Origin: an uncultured Gammaproteobacteria bacterium
GTDB lineage: Bacteria; Pseudomonadota; Gammaproteobacteria; Steroidobacterales; GCA-2729495
DNA length: 45,186 nt
NCBI GenBank assembly: GCA_937921935.1
Contig: CAKZWQ010000064.1
Span: 1 to 45,186 of the forward strand
Direction of reading: 5' to 3'
Shown: positions 22,884 to 31,630 of the stretch, one piece after another
How the letters are laid out: every line of letters starts with the position of its first letter
How positions within the stretch are numbered: position 1 is the first letter of the stretch
The notes under the pieces: model-generated
Databases searched by the model: none
The model's input: only the letters and a program-made list of their open reading frames with translations
What the model was told of the DNA's origin: nothing
Program-made: the position numbers and the translations under genes

Positions 22884-25295
22884 ATGCAGGACTTCGAAAA
22901 ACTGGGTGCCTTTTACCTCGGCCGTCGTGTATCGGCCGAGAGTGGCGAAACCACGCCCGACACGGTGCTCTACGACTCAAAGGACCTGAACACCCATGCC
23001 GTGATTATCGGCATGACGGGCAGCGGCAAGACCGGCCTGGGCGTCGCCATGATCGAAGAAGCCGCGCTGGATCATGTCCCGGTGATCGCCATTGACCCCA
23101 AGGGTGACATGGGCAATCTCCTGCTGACTTTCCCGCAGCTTAAGGGCAAGGACTTCGAGCCCTGGGTGGATGCGCGGGCGGCCGCCGAGCGTGGCCAGTC
23201 GCCAGCGGACTTTGCAGGCTCAGTGGCCAAAACCTGGAAGGAAGGATTGGCCAGCTGGGGGCAGAAACCGGCACGTATCAAGGCGCTGCGACAGGCGGCC
23301 GATTTTGCAATTTACACACCGGGCAGCACGACGGGCACACCCGTGTCGGTGCTGCGCGAATTTAGCGCCCCGCCGCCGGAGCTGAGGGATGATCGTGACC
23401 TGCATCGCGAGCGCGTGCAAAGTGCCGCTACGGGTCTGCTGACCCTGGTCGGCGTCGATGCGGACCCTATCACCAGCCCTGAACACATTCTGCTGGCCAC
23501 GGTCCTGGATCGCGCCTGGCAGGAGGGCCGTAGCCTGGACCTGCCGGCCCTGATCGGCGCGATTCAACAACCCGGCATTGATCGCATCGGGGTCATGGAT
23601 CTGGACAGTTTTTTCCCGCCCAAGGACCGGTTTGCCCTGGCCATGCGCCTGAATAACCTGCTGGCCGCACCCGGCTTTGGCGCCTGGATGGAAGGCATTC
23701 CCCTGGACGCGGACAAACTGCTGTTCAGCGAGTCAGGTAAACCTCGCGTTTCCATCATGTCCATCGCCCATCTGGGTGACGCCGAGCGCATGTTCTTCGT
23801 CACCATGCTGCTTGCCGAACTCATCAGCTGGATGCGACGCCAACCTGGCAGCGGATCCCTGCGCGCCATTCTGTATATGGATGAGTTGTTCGGTTACCTG
23901 CCGCCAGTGGCTAACCCACCTTCCAAGGCCCTGTTCCTGACGCTGCTGAAGCAGGCGCGCGCCTTTGGCCTTGGCCTGGTGCTATCCACCCAGAATCCGG
24001 TGGATCTGGACTACAAGGCCCTGTCCAACGCGGGCACCTGGTTCATAGGCCGCCTGCAAACAGAGCGCGACAAGGCACGTGTGCGGGAAGGCCTGGCCGG
24101 TGCCGCCGGCAGCGACCATCTGCCCGTAGAAGATCTGGATGAGGTGCTCGCCGGGCTGGGCAAACGCCGCTTCCTGCTCCACAACGTGCACGAGCGGACA
24201 CCCGTGCTGATGGAAACGCGCTGGGTCATGTCCTATCTCGCCGGGCCCCTGACGCGAGATCAGTTGAATCGACTCAAGGGACCGGACGCAGCCCCTGATC
24301 CGGCTGCAGCCGCAACACCGAGCGCACCGACGGAGTCGCAACTGGCACGGCAACGCCCGGTGCTGGCCCCCGGTCTCAAACAATTGTTTGTCGATCCGTC
24401 GGAGCACCCGGTGCATGGCGAGCAACTGGTTTATTACCCGCGTCTGCTGGGCTCTTTCGAGATCAATTACCAGAATGCCCGGCTGGCTGTGCAGGAGCGC
24501 CGTAATGGTCTGCTGGTCGCCGAGCCGGCTGCCAACAGCGACCTGGTGGACTGGGAGATGGCTACCGAAGCCCAGTGGGACGCCGGACAGCTGGACAATC
24601 GACCTGATCCCGATGCCGCCTTTGCTGAATTACCTAAAGCACTGGCTGAAGCCAAGGCTTACAAAGGCTGGGAGCGGGACTTCAAGCGCTGGCTGAGAAC
24701 TAACCGACCACTGATGCTGTACAAGAGCTCGTCTTTGAAATGCACTTCAAACCCGGGCGAAACCGAACGCGATTTCCGCATACGCCTGCAGCAACTAGGT
24801 AATGAACGACGCGACTTGCAAGTCGCGAAATTGCGCGAACGTTACGAGAAAAAAGTGAGCACGCTGGAAGATCGACTGCAGCGCGCACAGCAAGCGATGG
24901 AACGCCAGGCAGAACAATCCAAAGCACAAAAACTGGACGCGGCATTGTCCTTCGGCACTGCTATTCTGGGTGCAGTCCTTGGCCGCAAGCGCGTCTCCAC
25001 CACCTCTGCCTCACGCGTAGGAACTGCTGTTCGCAAAGCCGGCCGGATTGGCAGCGAGGCGGGCGATGTACGGCGTGCCGAGCAGACCGTTGCCCGGGTG
25101 GAAGCCCGCATGGCCGAACTGGAAACTGCTTTCGAAGATGATGTCGCGGCACTGGATGATGCCTACGACGCACAAACGGAAGAACTCAAAGAACAGCGTG
25201 TCAATCCACGTGCAACGGATATTCACGTCCGGCAGTTCGGACTGGTTTGGCTGCCCTATATTCAGGATGCCGAGGGCCGCCTGCGACCGGGTTAG
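22884..25295 (+). CDS. HerA/FtsK-like P-loop ATPase with C-terminal coiled coil
   Basis: This 803-aa protein has Walker A G-M-T-G-S-G-K-T (43-50) with the motif A-I-D-P-K-G-D-M-G-N-L-L after it, Walker B-like A-I-L-Y-M-D-E-L-F-G-Y-L-P-P (about 330-343) and sensor L-S-T-Q-N-P-V-D-L-D-Y. This is the HerA/VirB4-type ATP-binding protein layout, with an unassigned C-terminal region. Residues about 640-690 and 725-780 are predicted coiled coils (Glu/Arg/Gln-rich) with a short Ala/Gly hydrophobic patch between. HerA-family ATPases are DNA translocases, often paired with nucleases; here the partner is a beta-CASP nuclease. Function not established. Confidence 0.9.
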   Translation: MQDFEKLGAFYLGRRVSAESGETTPDTVLYDSKDLNTHAVIIGMTGSGKTGLGVAMIEEAALDHVPVIAIDPKGDMGNLLLTFPQLKGKDFEPWVDARAAAERGQSPADFAGSVAKTWKEGLASWGQKPARIKALRQAADFAIYTPGSTTGTPVSVLREFSAPPPELRDDRDLHRERVQSAATGLLTLVGVDADPITSPEHILLATVLDRAWQEGRSLDLPALIGAIQQPGIDRIGVMDLDSFFPPKDRFALAMRLNNLLAAPGFGAWMEGIPLDADKLLFSESGKPRVSIMSIAHLGDAERMFFVTMLLAELISWMRRQPGSGSLRAILYMDELFGYLPPVANPPSKALFLTLLKQARAFGLGLVLSTQNPVDLDYKALSNAGTWFIGRLQTERDKARVREGLAGAAGSDHLPVEDLDEVLAGLGKRRFLLHNVHERTPVLMETRWVMSYLAGPLTRDQLNRLKGPDAAPDPAAAATPSAPTESQLARQRPVLAPGLKQLFVDPSEHPVHGEQLVYYPRLLGSFEINYQNARLAVQERRNGLLVAEPAANSDLVDWEMATEAQWDAGQLDNRPDPDAAFAELPKALAEAKAYKGWERDFKRWLRTNRPLMLYKSSSLKCTSNPGETERDFRIRLQQLGNERRDLQVAKLRERYEKKVSTLEDRLQRAQQAMERQAEQSKAQKLDAALSFGTAILGAVLGRKRVSTTSASRVGTAVRKAGRIGSEAGDVRRAEQTVARVEARMAELETAFEDDVAALDDAYDAQTEELKEQRVNPRATDIHVRQFGLVWLPYIQDAEGRLRPG

Positions 25296-25301
25296 GCCGC
25301 G

Positions 25302-26504
25302 TTAGCGAACCTCTACCAACATCGCTTCGGCCTGACCGTAGGCGCCGCAAATAGCCGCCACACCCCGGCCGCCGCCGCGCTGACGCAGGGCGTGGACCAG
25401 GTGCATCACGATGCGGGCACCGCTGGCGCCCAGGGGATGGCCGATGGCGATTGCCCCGCCATGGATATTGGTTCGCCTTTGCAGTTCGTGCGCGCGCGCC
25501 GGATCACCGTCCGCCAGTTCCAGCAGGCTAACCAATACCGTGGCGGCATAGGCTTCGTTAATTTCCAGCAGATCCAGATCATCCAGGGCCAGCTGATTGC
25601 GTTTGAGCAGACTTTGGATAGCGACGGCAGGCAACCACGAAGAGGCTGTGAGGGAGCCCGCCACAGAGACGTAATCGAGTAACTGGCCGAGGGGAGTCAG
25701 GGCAACTTCGCGGCTGAGCCTGTCATCAGCCAGGGCCAGGAAGGCGGCGCCGTCAGATAAACCCGGCGCATTACCCGCCGTCACGGTCGGGCCGCCATAC
25801 AAGGTTTTCAGCTTCGCCAGGGAGGCCGGCTGCAAATCGGGCCGCGGACCTTCGTCCGTGGCCAGCTCCGGCAGGCTGCGCCGCTCCGGCTGAAAAAAAC
25901 CGCGCGCCTCGGCGGCAAAAAAGCGCGCATGGCTTTGCACCGCCCAGTCATCCTGCGCCTGGCGACTCACCCCCCGCGCCAGGGCTTCATCCCCGGTGTA
26001 GGCGGCAATAGAGCGCCCCGCTAAAGGACTGCCGAGTAACAAGGGGTCATGAATGGCATCGGCCCCTTCCCAGGCGGCGGGATCACCGGGCCGGGTTCGG
26101 CGCATACGGGGCACCAGGCCAGGCATGCGCGACAGGCTCTCAAAACCTCCTCCCAGCGCCAGCTGCGCGCCACCGGCGCAGAGATTTTGCCAGGCCAGTC
26201 CCAGGGCGGTCATGCCGGAGGCGCAGGCACGATCTACAGCGGTCGAGGGCGTGTTGTCAGGCAGCATGCTGGCCAACACCAGCTGACGCGCCGGGGCATA
26301 GATGCCGCCGGCAGCCATGCCGACGCCAACCTGCAGCTCATCGACCCGCACCGGCGGCAGATCCTCAAGCAGCTGATCGATCAGCCAGGCTGCCAGCTCG
26401 TGGCCCGCATAGCTCGACAGGGCGCCAAAAAAGCGGCCAAAGGGCGTGCGCGCAGCGGCGACGATATGAACGGGCGAACGGGCGCGCGAGCTCTTGTTAT
26501 TCAC
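25302..26504 (-). CDS. Acetyl-CoA C-acyltransferase (thiolase)
   Basis: This is a roughly 400-aa thiolase with the active-site Cys in [25 protein letters not shown] (His) and the C-terminal C-G-A-Y-G-Q-A (second Cys). It catalyses condensation of acetyl-CoA or thiolysis of 3-ketoacyl-CoA. I place the start at GTG 26504 (V-N-N-K); the longer frame back to 26576 has an atypical leader and would overlap the divergent metalloprotease gene. Convergent with the HerA-like gene (6 bp). No beta-oxidation partner is adjacent. Confidence 0.93.
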   Translation of the reverse strand: MNNKSSRARSPVHIVAAARTPFGRFFGALSSYAGHELAAWLIDQLLEDLPPVRVDELQVGVGMAAGGIYAPARQLVLASMLPDNTPSTAVDRACASGMTALGLAWQNLCAGGAQLALGGGFESLSRMPGLVPRMRRTRPGDPAAWEGADAIHDPLLLGSPLAGRSIAAYTGDEALARGVSRQAQDDWAVQSHARFFAAEARGFFQPERRSLPELATDEGPRPDLQPASLAKLKTLYGGPTVTAGNAPGLSDGAAFLALADDRLSREVALTPLGQLLDYVSVAGSLTASSWLPAVAIQSLLKRNQLALDDLDLLEINEAYAATVLVSLLELADGDPARAHELQRRTNIHGGAIAIGHPLGASGARIVMHLVHALRQRGGGRGVAAICGAYGQAEAMLVEVR

Positions 26505-26551
26505 GCGGCCAGTATAGCGGTCGCTTGCTGCCACCCTCGCGCAAGGGGACG

Positions 26552-27394
26552 ATGATGCTAACCCCACGCAGATCACGCTATCGGGAGAGAAGCCCGTCTA
26601 GGCTTAAGGTCATGGCCAGAGGAAACGCATTACGAGTGGCTCGCCAGCTCACCCTGGGCCTGGTCGCTTTGGCCCTGCTGGCCGGCACCTGGCTGGGCCA
26701 GCGCCGGGCCACCAGCTGGGAGGAAACCCTCTGGGTAACGGTCTACCCCGTCGTCGGCGGGGAAGATCCGGCAACCGCCGACTATGTGGCTGCGCTGAGC
26801 CGTGAGGACTTCGAACCCCTGACGGGATTTGTCGCTGCCGAAGCGGCGCGCTGGGGCGTGAGTATCGAGAAGCCCCTGCGTATCGACCTGGGTCAGACCG
26901 TTGGCCTGCCACCTGAGCCGCCAGCGGAGCCCTCGGTATTTTCTGTGATGGCCTGGAGTCTGCAGCTGCGCTGGTGGGCCTGGCGGGAGCTCGCGGATGC
27001 ACCCGGCCCAAGCCCGGACATCCGGCTGTTCGCCGTCTTCCATGACCCCATCAATGGCGTCGCGCTGCCCCATTCCCTGGGCATGAAAGAAGGCCGCATC
27101 GGCATCGCCCACTTGTTTGCCAGCCGGCACATGCGCGGCAGCAACAAGGTGGTGATTGCCCACGAACTGCTGCATACCCTGGGGGCCAGCGATAAATACG
27201 ATCCGATGACCAACCGGCCCGTGTTCCCCGAGGGTTATGCCGAACCCAAGCTGCAACCGCGCTACCCGCAGCGCTATGCCGAAATCATGGGCGGCAGAAT
27301 TCCTGTGGCACCGCAGTCGGCAGAGATACCCCGCAGCCTGACCTATACTCGCATCGGCGAACTCACAGCCTCAGAACTGCGCTGGATTGAGTGA
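26552..27394 (+). CDS. Membrane-anchored HExxH metalloprotease-like protein
   Basis: This protein of about 280 aa has an N-terminal basic region, one transmembrane anchor (L-T-L-G-L-V-A-L-A-L-L-A-G-T-W-L-G) and a periplasmic domain with V-I-A-H-E-L-L-H-T-L-G-A-S-D-K-Y-D. This is the HExxH zinc motif followed by Gly and an Asp as possible third ligand. The family is not one I can name. ATG 26552 or 26555 follows AAGGGG; a TTG at 26525 is possible but has no ribosome site. A second ATG at 26612 could also be used. Divergent from the thiolase. Predicted function: peptidase or zinc-dependent cell-envelope enzyme, substrate unknown. Confidence 0.75.
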   Translation: MMLTPRRSRYRERSPSRLKVMARGNALRVARQLTLGLVALALLAGTWLGQRRATSWEETLWVTVYPVVGGEDPATADYVAALSREDFEPLTGFVAAEAARWGVSIEKPLRIDLGQTVGLPPEPPAEPSVFSVMAWSLQLRWWAWRELADAPGPSPDIRLFAVFHDPINGVALPHSLGMKEGRIGIAHLFASRHMRGSNKVVIAHELLHTLGASDKYDPMTNRPVFPEGYAEPKLQPRYPQRYAEIMGGRIPVAPQSAEIPRSLTYTRIGELTASELRWIE

Positions 27395-27395
27395 C

Positions 27396-27423
27396 AAAAA
27401 AAACGGCCCGCTTGAGCGGGCCG
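27396..27423 (-). terminator. Terminator of the FAD oxidoreductase gene
   Basis: On the minus strand CGGCCCGCT and its complement AGCGGGCCG (27404-27423) form a stem followed by TTTTTTTT (27403-27396). It is the likely end of the minus-strand transcript ending at 27551, overlapping the end of the plus-strand metalloprotease gene. Confidence 0.75.
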
Positions 27424-27442
27424 AATAGTGCGGGAGTACTTT

Positions 27443-27471
27443 TTTTGTCGGAGTTGGTTTTGTCGGAGTTG
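27443..27471. repeat. Tandem 14-bp direct repeat
   Basis: TTTTGTCGGAGTTG occurs at 27443-27456 and again at 27458-27471. A further GCGGGAG pair (27430-27436 and 27474-27480) surrounds it. Noncoding gap between convergent genes. Purpose unknown, perhaps slippage. Confidence 0.6.
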
Positions 27472-27550
27472 ATGCGGGAGACTGAGGACAAAGAATAGGC
27501 CCGGGTCAGGCTCATGGCGTGATCCCGCCGCGAGAATTTACTCCCTCGCG

Positions 27551-28666
27551 CTATCTGAACCGGCCAATAAAGCGCCGGTCCAGCCAGTCCTTCCACCGCC
27601 AGACCCAGGCACCCTGAGCTGTCCAGCCCCCGCGGGCGGCGACAGCATAGCGATTGCCTGTGCTGATCAGGGTCAGAAATCGGCCTTGCGGGCGATACCT
27701 GAGCAGGGTCTGCCCACGAGTGGCCCGAGCCAGATTTTCAGCCAGAACCGGGCCCTGGCGAACCGCGAAGACGCCGGCTTTCGGCAAGCCCCGGCTATTG
27801 AAACTGGCTACGTCACCGGCAGCAAAAATACGCGGATGAGACACGCTGCGAAGCTGATCATCGACGCGAATGAAACCGCCCGCATCTGTTGCCAGCCCGG
27901 CTGAAGCCGGCCACGCGGGCGCACTCGCCGGCGTGACCCATAAAATCTCATCAGCCTGGATGATCCTTTGCGTGCTCGTTAGCAACTCCCCGGCACGAGC
28001 GGCGGCCACCCGGGTGCCGGTATGCACCTCGATTTGCCGGTGCGCCAGAATTCGCGCCAAACGCTGACCCAGTCGCGGCGTGTGCTCGGGCAGCAGGCGG
28101 GGGGCGGCATCAATCAGCGCCAGCCGCAGCTGCCCAAAACCCTCGACACGACGCAGCCGATACTCGATAGCCAGGGCCAGCTCCACGCCGCCGGCCCCGG
28201 CGCCCACGATCGCCAGGCGAAAGGGCCGGGGCGATGAGGCACGTAATCGAGTCAGCAACTGTTCCCAGCGCGGTAGAAATTCCCCGATGGGTTTGACTGG
28301 AATCCCTGCTCCGTCGGCCCCGTCGATGGACTGCAGTCCCGGGGTGGAACCGCTGTTCACGGACAGCAGATCCCAGGCTTGTGCCGCACCGGACGCGCAG
28401 CGCAAACGCCCCGCGTCCGGCTCCAGGGCCGTCACGCTGTCGTGGCGAAGCTCCGCCCCGGCGGCAGCGCACAGGCGGGCCAGATCGATATGAGCGGCTG
28501 AGGCCGGATAGTGGCCGGCAATAACCCCAGGCAGCATGCCCGAATAAGGCGTGAGCACCTCCCGGCTGATCAGGCTCAGTCGCAAGCCGACCTGGGGCCG
28601 CCGGGCGAGAGCCCGCAGAACCTCCACGTGGCTATGACCGCCCCCGATCAGGACGACGCGGGTCAT
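27551..28666 (-). CDS. FAD-dependent oxidoreductase of the SelD-associated type
   Basis: This 371-aa flavoprotein has an N-terminal dinucleotide fold (V-V-L-I-G-G-G-H-S-H-V-E-V-L), an S-R-x-x-x-T-P-Y-S-G-M-L-P-G motif and V-G-A-G-A-G-G-V-E-L-A for the second nucleotide site. The I-F-A-A-G-D-V-A segment completes FAD binding. It matches the pyridine nucleotide-disulfide oxidoreductase family that in many proteobacteria is fused or adjacent to selenide,water dikinase (SelD), but no selD lies here. ATG 28666 (M-T-R-V-V-L) is preferred over a start at 28723 because the dinucleotide motif begins immediately. NADH dehydrogenase-like reaction; acceptor unknown. Confidence 0.88.
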   Translation of the reverse strand: MTRVVLIGGGHSHVEVLRALARRPQVGLRLSLISREVLTPYSGMLPGVIAGHYPASAAHIDLARLCAAAGAELRHDSVTALEPDAGRLRCASGAAQAWDLLSVNSGSTPGLQSIDGADGAGIPVKPIGEFLPRWEQLLTRLRASSPRPFRLAIVGAGAGGVELALAIEYRLRRVEGFGQLRLALIDAAPRLLPEHTPRLGQRLARILAHRQIEVHTGTRVAAARAGELLTSTQRIIQADEILWVTPASAPAWPASAGLATDAGGFIRVDDQLRSVSHPRIFAAGDVASFNSRGLPKAGVFAVRQGPVLAENLARATRGQTLLRYRPQGRFLTLISTGNRYAVAARGGWTAQGAWVWRWKDWLDRRFIGRFR

Positions 28667-28742
28667 GCCAGCCCGGCCGCGGGGACCGGGATCCAGCGCA
28701 GCGCCCGCAGCGAAACCCTGCACACGCCAGTAAATGCCCCTA

Positions 28743-28769
28743 TTGCAGTAACCATCATATTGTTATACT
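28743..28769 (+). promoter_or_regulatory. Possible promoter of the TauD-family gene
   Basis: TTGCAG (28743-28748) and TATACT (28764-28769) are spaced 15 nt apart, in a markedly AT-rich patch upstream of ATG 28818. Plausible sigma-70 elements; spacing is shorter than ideal. Confidence 0.4.
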
Positions 28770-28817
28770 TATATGACCTTTCCAAACTAACCGACCCGCG
28801 CGTGGAGGATACCCGCC

Positions 28818-29693
28818 ATGGCTCAGCCCCAGTCCGCTGCTAATCCGTCCCAGCTAGATATCCGGCCCCTGACCGGCGCTCTGGGCTGCGAAATTTTCGG
28901 CGTTGACCTCGCCAACCTCGATGAAGGGACCTGGGAGGCAATCTATCAGGCCTTTCTGGACTACTCCGTCGTGGTGTTCCGGGATCAGGAACTGGACGAG
29001 CTCAGCTTTCGCGAATTTGGCCTGCGTTTCGGCAAGCTGGAGGACGAGCCCTTCCTGCCCAACAAGACTGAAACGCCCGGCATCTACTATTTCCAGGGCG
29101 CCGGCGGCTCCAAGAAGCTGTCGACGCAGAACCTTGGCTGGCATATGGATCACAGCTATCAGAAAAACCCCAGCCTGGGCGCTGCCCTGTATGCCCTGGA
29201 CGTGCCGGCAACCGGGGGCGACACGCTCTTCTCCAGTCACTATGTGTCCTATGAATACCTGTCGGACATGATGAAAGAATTTCTGGAAGACAAAATTGCC
29301 ATTCATGATGTCCTGCAGTACGGCATGGACTCCGGGCATTACGCCATTTCCTCGGCCGAGGCCCTGGAACGCCTCGCCAAGACCCGAGTTAAATTCCCCC
29401 AGGTGGAACACCCCCTGGTCTGCACGCACCCCGAAACGGGACGCAAGATGCTCTACATCAACAAGGCCTGGGCCACGGCCATCAAGGGCCTGCACGGTGC
29501 GGAGAGCAAGGCTATTCTGGACATGCTGAAAGTCCATTCCCTGCAGGATCGTTTTCAATGCCGGGTTCGCTGGTACAACAAGTCGGTGTTGATCTGGGAC
29601 AATCGCTGCGTGCAGCACAGCCCCAATGTGGATTACGAAGAGCCGCGGAAAATGCTGCGCCTGGCCATGCACACGGACTGGATCCCGTCCTGA
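28818..29693 (+). CDS. TauD/TfdA family Fe(II)/2-oxoglutarate dioxygenase
   Basis: This 291-aa enzyme has iron ligands W-H109-M-D111-H and H267 (D-N-R-C-V-Q-H-S-P) and the 2-oxoglutarate-binding Arg281 or its neighbour in R-K-M-L-R-L. Spacing matches TauD. N-terminal P-L-T-G-A-L-G-C-E-I-F-G-V-D-L is a family hallmark. It hydroxylates an organic substrate (taurine, 2,4-D, alkylsulfates etc.) with succinate and CO2 as by-products; specificity cannot be read. GGAGG (28804-28808) precedes ATG. A terminator follows at 29704. Confidence 0.95.
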   Translation: MAQPQSAANPSQLDIRPLTGALGCEIFGVDLANLDEGTWEAIYQAFLDYSVVVFRDQELDELSFREFGLRFGKLEDEPFLPNKTETPGIYYFQGAGGSKKLSTQNLGWHMDHSYQKNPSLGAALYALDVPATGGDTLFSSHYVSYEYLSDMMKEFLEDKIAIHDVLQYGMDSGHYAISSAEALERLAKTRVKFPQVEHPLVCTHPETGRKMLYINKAWATAIKGLHGAESKAILDMLKVHSLQDRFQCRVRWYNKSVLIWDNRCVQHSPNVDYEEPRKMLRLAMHTDWIPS

Positions 29694-29703
29694 TAAACCG
29701 GCC

Positions 29704-29737
29704 CGCGCGGCGGTTTTCGTCGCCGCGCGAGCTTTTT
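29704..29737 (+). terminator. Terminator after the TauD-family gene
   Basis: CGCGCGGCG (29704-29712) and CGCCGCGCG (29721-29729) form a 9-bp stem with an 8-nt loop, followed by GAGC and TTTTT (29733-29737 on the plus strand). Confidence 0.9.
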
Positions 29738-29923
29738 CCAAATATAAATCAAATACTTGGCAGCCTGCTCTGGTCTCGGGCAGCGCCGTGGCTCAAAATG
29801 GGCCTGTATGAGCTTCCCCGTCAGTGAAACCGCATGCCCGTGAGCAACGAAAAGTCTTCCAACAAGGCCGTTGGGATGGCCCGTAGCCCGACCAGGGCAG
29901 ACCAGAACACTAATGGGGTATCT

Positions 29924-30967
29924 ATGAAAGCTCACAAAGAAGCCGGCGCCGGACAGGACGTTATCAGCCCGATTGTCGCCAAACTGGCAGCCAAGCTGCC
30001 GCCGGTGGAAGACGCGCGCTTCAGTTTGTACAAGACACCTGATGGCTATCGGGCCATCATGAACTGGTACGACGATGCCCTTGAGCTGATTCACTGCGAT
30101 TACGAGTCGCAGTTCGTGAAGACACGCTTCGGCCATACCCACATGATCGCCGCCGGAGACAAGGATGCCGAACCCCTGATCCTGATTGCTGGTGTGGCCG
30201 GTTGCGCGCCCTTATGGCATCGACAGATCCCTGCCCTGGCTGAACATTTCCGTGTCTATGCACTGGACGTCGTGGGACAACCCGGCCGCAGCGACCCTTA
30301 TCCCCCTTCTTTCCTGAACGATGATTACAGCCAATGGCTGTGTGATGTACTCGATGGTTTGCATCTCGACAAAGCTCATTTCGCCGGCACCAGCGTCGGT
30401 GGCTGGATCGTCATGAAGATGGGCATCCAGGCACCCGAACGCGTCAATAAAATTGTGATGCTCAGCCCGACCGGCGTTTCGCGGGCCAGGCTGCCGGTAA
30501 AAATCTGGCTGACCAAGGTGCTGAACAAGAAAAAAGATGCCAATGAACTGGAAGGCGACCTGACCGCCAAGTCAGTCTCTTCCCGCAGCCCGGGTGACGG
30601 CAAGACCTTTGATCGGCAACTGGCACGCCTGATGGCGCTGGCCACGCGTCATTATCGGGTGGATCGTTCCGTCGGCGTTTACAACGAGAAGACCCAGAAG
30701 GTTGACATCGGCAAGGGCCTGCGCGTGCTGCGCAAGTTCTTCCTGTCTGAACCCAAACGCGAGCTTAGAAAAATGAAAATGCCCAGCTTGCTGGTATTCG
30801 GTGAGCAGGAAACGCTTTATAACCCGGTGCCCATCGTCAAGCGGGCCAAAAAAATCATTCCACACCTTGAGACGACTATCGTTAAAGGTGCTGGCCACGC
30901 TGCGATCTATGATCGGCCTGAAGATGCTAATCGGATCATTATCGATTTTCTGCGCAAGCCGGCCTGA
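29924..30967 (+). CDS. Alpha/beta hydrolase
   Basis: This protein of about 347 aa has nucleophile elbow A-G-T-S-V-G-G-W (Ser), oxyanion region L-I-L-I-A-G-V-A-G-C, and the catalytic His in G-A-G-H-A-A-I-Y-D-R-P. The expected acid near L-L-V-F-G-E-Q-E-T-L-Y is Glu rather than Asp. No signal peptide. The ATG at 29924 (M-K-A-H-K) has GGGG upstream; longer starts at 29834 or 29876 add an unconserved leader. It begins 186 bp after the TauD terminator and is followed by hupE. Substrate unknown. Confidence 0.88.
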   Translation: MKAHKEAGAGQDVISPIVAKLAAKLPPVEDARFSLYKTPDGYRAIMNWYDDALELIHCDYESQFVKTRFGHTHMIAAGDKDAEPLILIAGVAGCAPLWHRQIPALAEHFRVYALDVVGQPGRSDPYPPSFLNDDYSQWLCDVLDGLHLDKAHFAGTSVGGWIVMKMGIQAPERVNKIVMLSPTGVSRARLPVKIWLTKVLNKKKDANELEGDLTAKSVSSRSPGDGKTFDRQLARLMALATRHYRVDRSVGVYNEKTQKVDIGKGLRVLRKFFLSEPKRELRKMKMPSLLVFGEQETLYNPVPIVKRAKKIIPHLETTIVKGAGHAAIYDRPEDANRIIIDFLRKPA

Positions 30968-30997
30968 GCCGTCCAACAACTGCTCGGGGGCAGACTA

Positions 30998-31606
30998 ATG
31001 AACTTAAACACCATCTCAACCAATCGACTTTTAGCCGCCCTGCTTTTCTGCCTGTTGCCTGCGTCCGCGTTCGCCCATGAAGGCGCGAGCCTGCCCTACG
31101 GCTCCTTTCTGGCGGGCCTGACCCATCCCGTCCTGGGCGCGGATCATTTCCTGGCCATGGTCAGTGTGGGCATCGTCAGCGCCCAGATCGGCGGCCGCGC
31201 CATCTGGACGGTACCGGCAACTTTCGTCGGCGTGATGGCTTTTGGCGGTCTGCTGGGCTACCTGGATATCGGTATGACCGCTATTGAAGCGGGCATTGCC
31301 ATTTCCGTGCTGGCCCTGGGTATCGCCATTGCCGCTGACCGGCGGCTGCCGATTTCTCTGGTCATGACCACCGTTGGCTTCTTCGCCATTTTCCATGGCT
31401 ACGCCCACGGCGCGGAAATGCCCACCGTGGCCAATGCCGTCACCTATTCCCTCGGCTTCATGACCGGCACTGCAGCGCTGCATGTCGCCGGCGTCATCAT
31501 TGGTGATATTTCACAGCACTATAGCGCCGGCAAGCTGATGCTCAGATTCAGCGGCGCGGCCATCGCAGCCACCGGCGCCTACTTTCTGGCCGGCACCGCG
31601 GCCTGA
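30998..31606 (+). CDS. HupE/UreJ family membrane protein
   Basis: This 202-aa protein has a signal peptide (1-26, A-S-A-F-A-H-E-G) and about six membrane helices. The His-rich motif H-P-V-L-G-A-D-H-F-L-A-M and F-H-G-Y-A-H-G-A-E are the hallmarks of HupE/UreJ, which bind or transport nickel (possibly another divalent metal) in hydrogenase or urease gene clusters. Neither hydrogenase nor urease genes are in this window, so it may serve another metal enzyme. Ribosome site GGGGG; 30 bp after the hydrolase stop. Confidence 0.93.
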   Translation: MNLNTISTNRLLAALLFCLLPASAFAHEGASLPYGSFLAGLTHPVLGADHFLAMVSVGIVSAQIGGRAIWTVPATFVGVMAFGGLLGYLDIGMTAIEAGIAISVLALGIAIAADRRLPISLVMTTVGFFAIFHGYAHGAEMPTVANAVTYSLGFMTGTAALHVAGVIIGDISQHYSAGKLMLRFSGAAIAATGAYFLAGTAA

Positions 31607-31630
31607 TTTGAATACCGGGGAAACACGATA

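Noticed and set aside
28854..29741. 295-codon minus-strand frame antisense to the TauD-family gene
   Set aside because: The dioxygenase motif set is complete on the plus strand, with a good ribosome site and terminator; the antisense frame has none.
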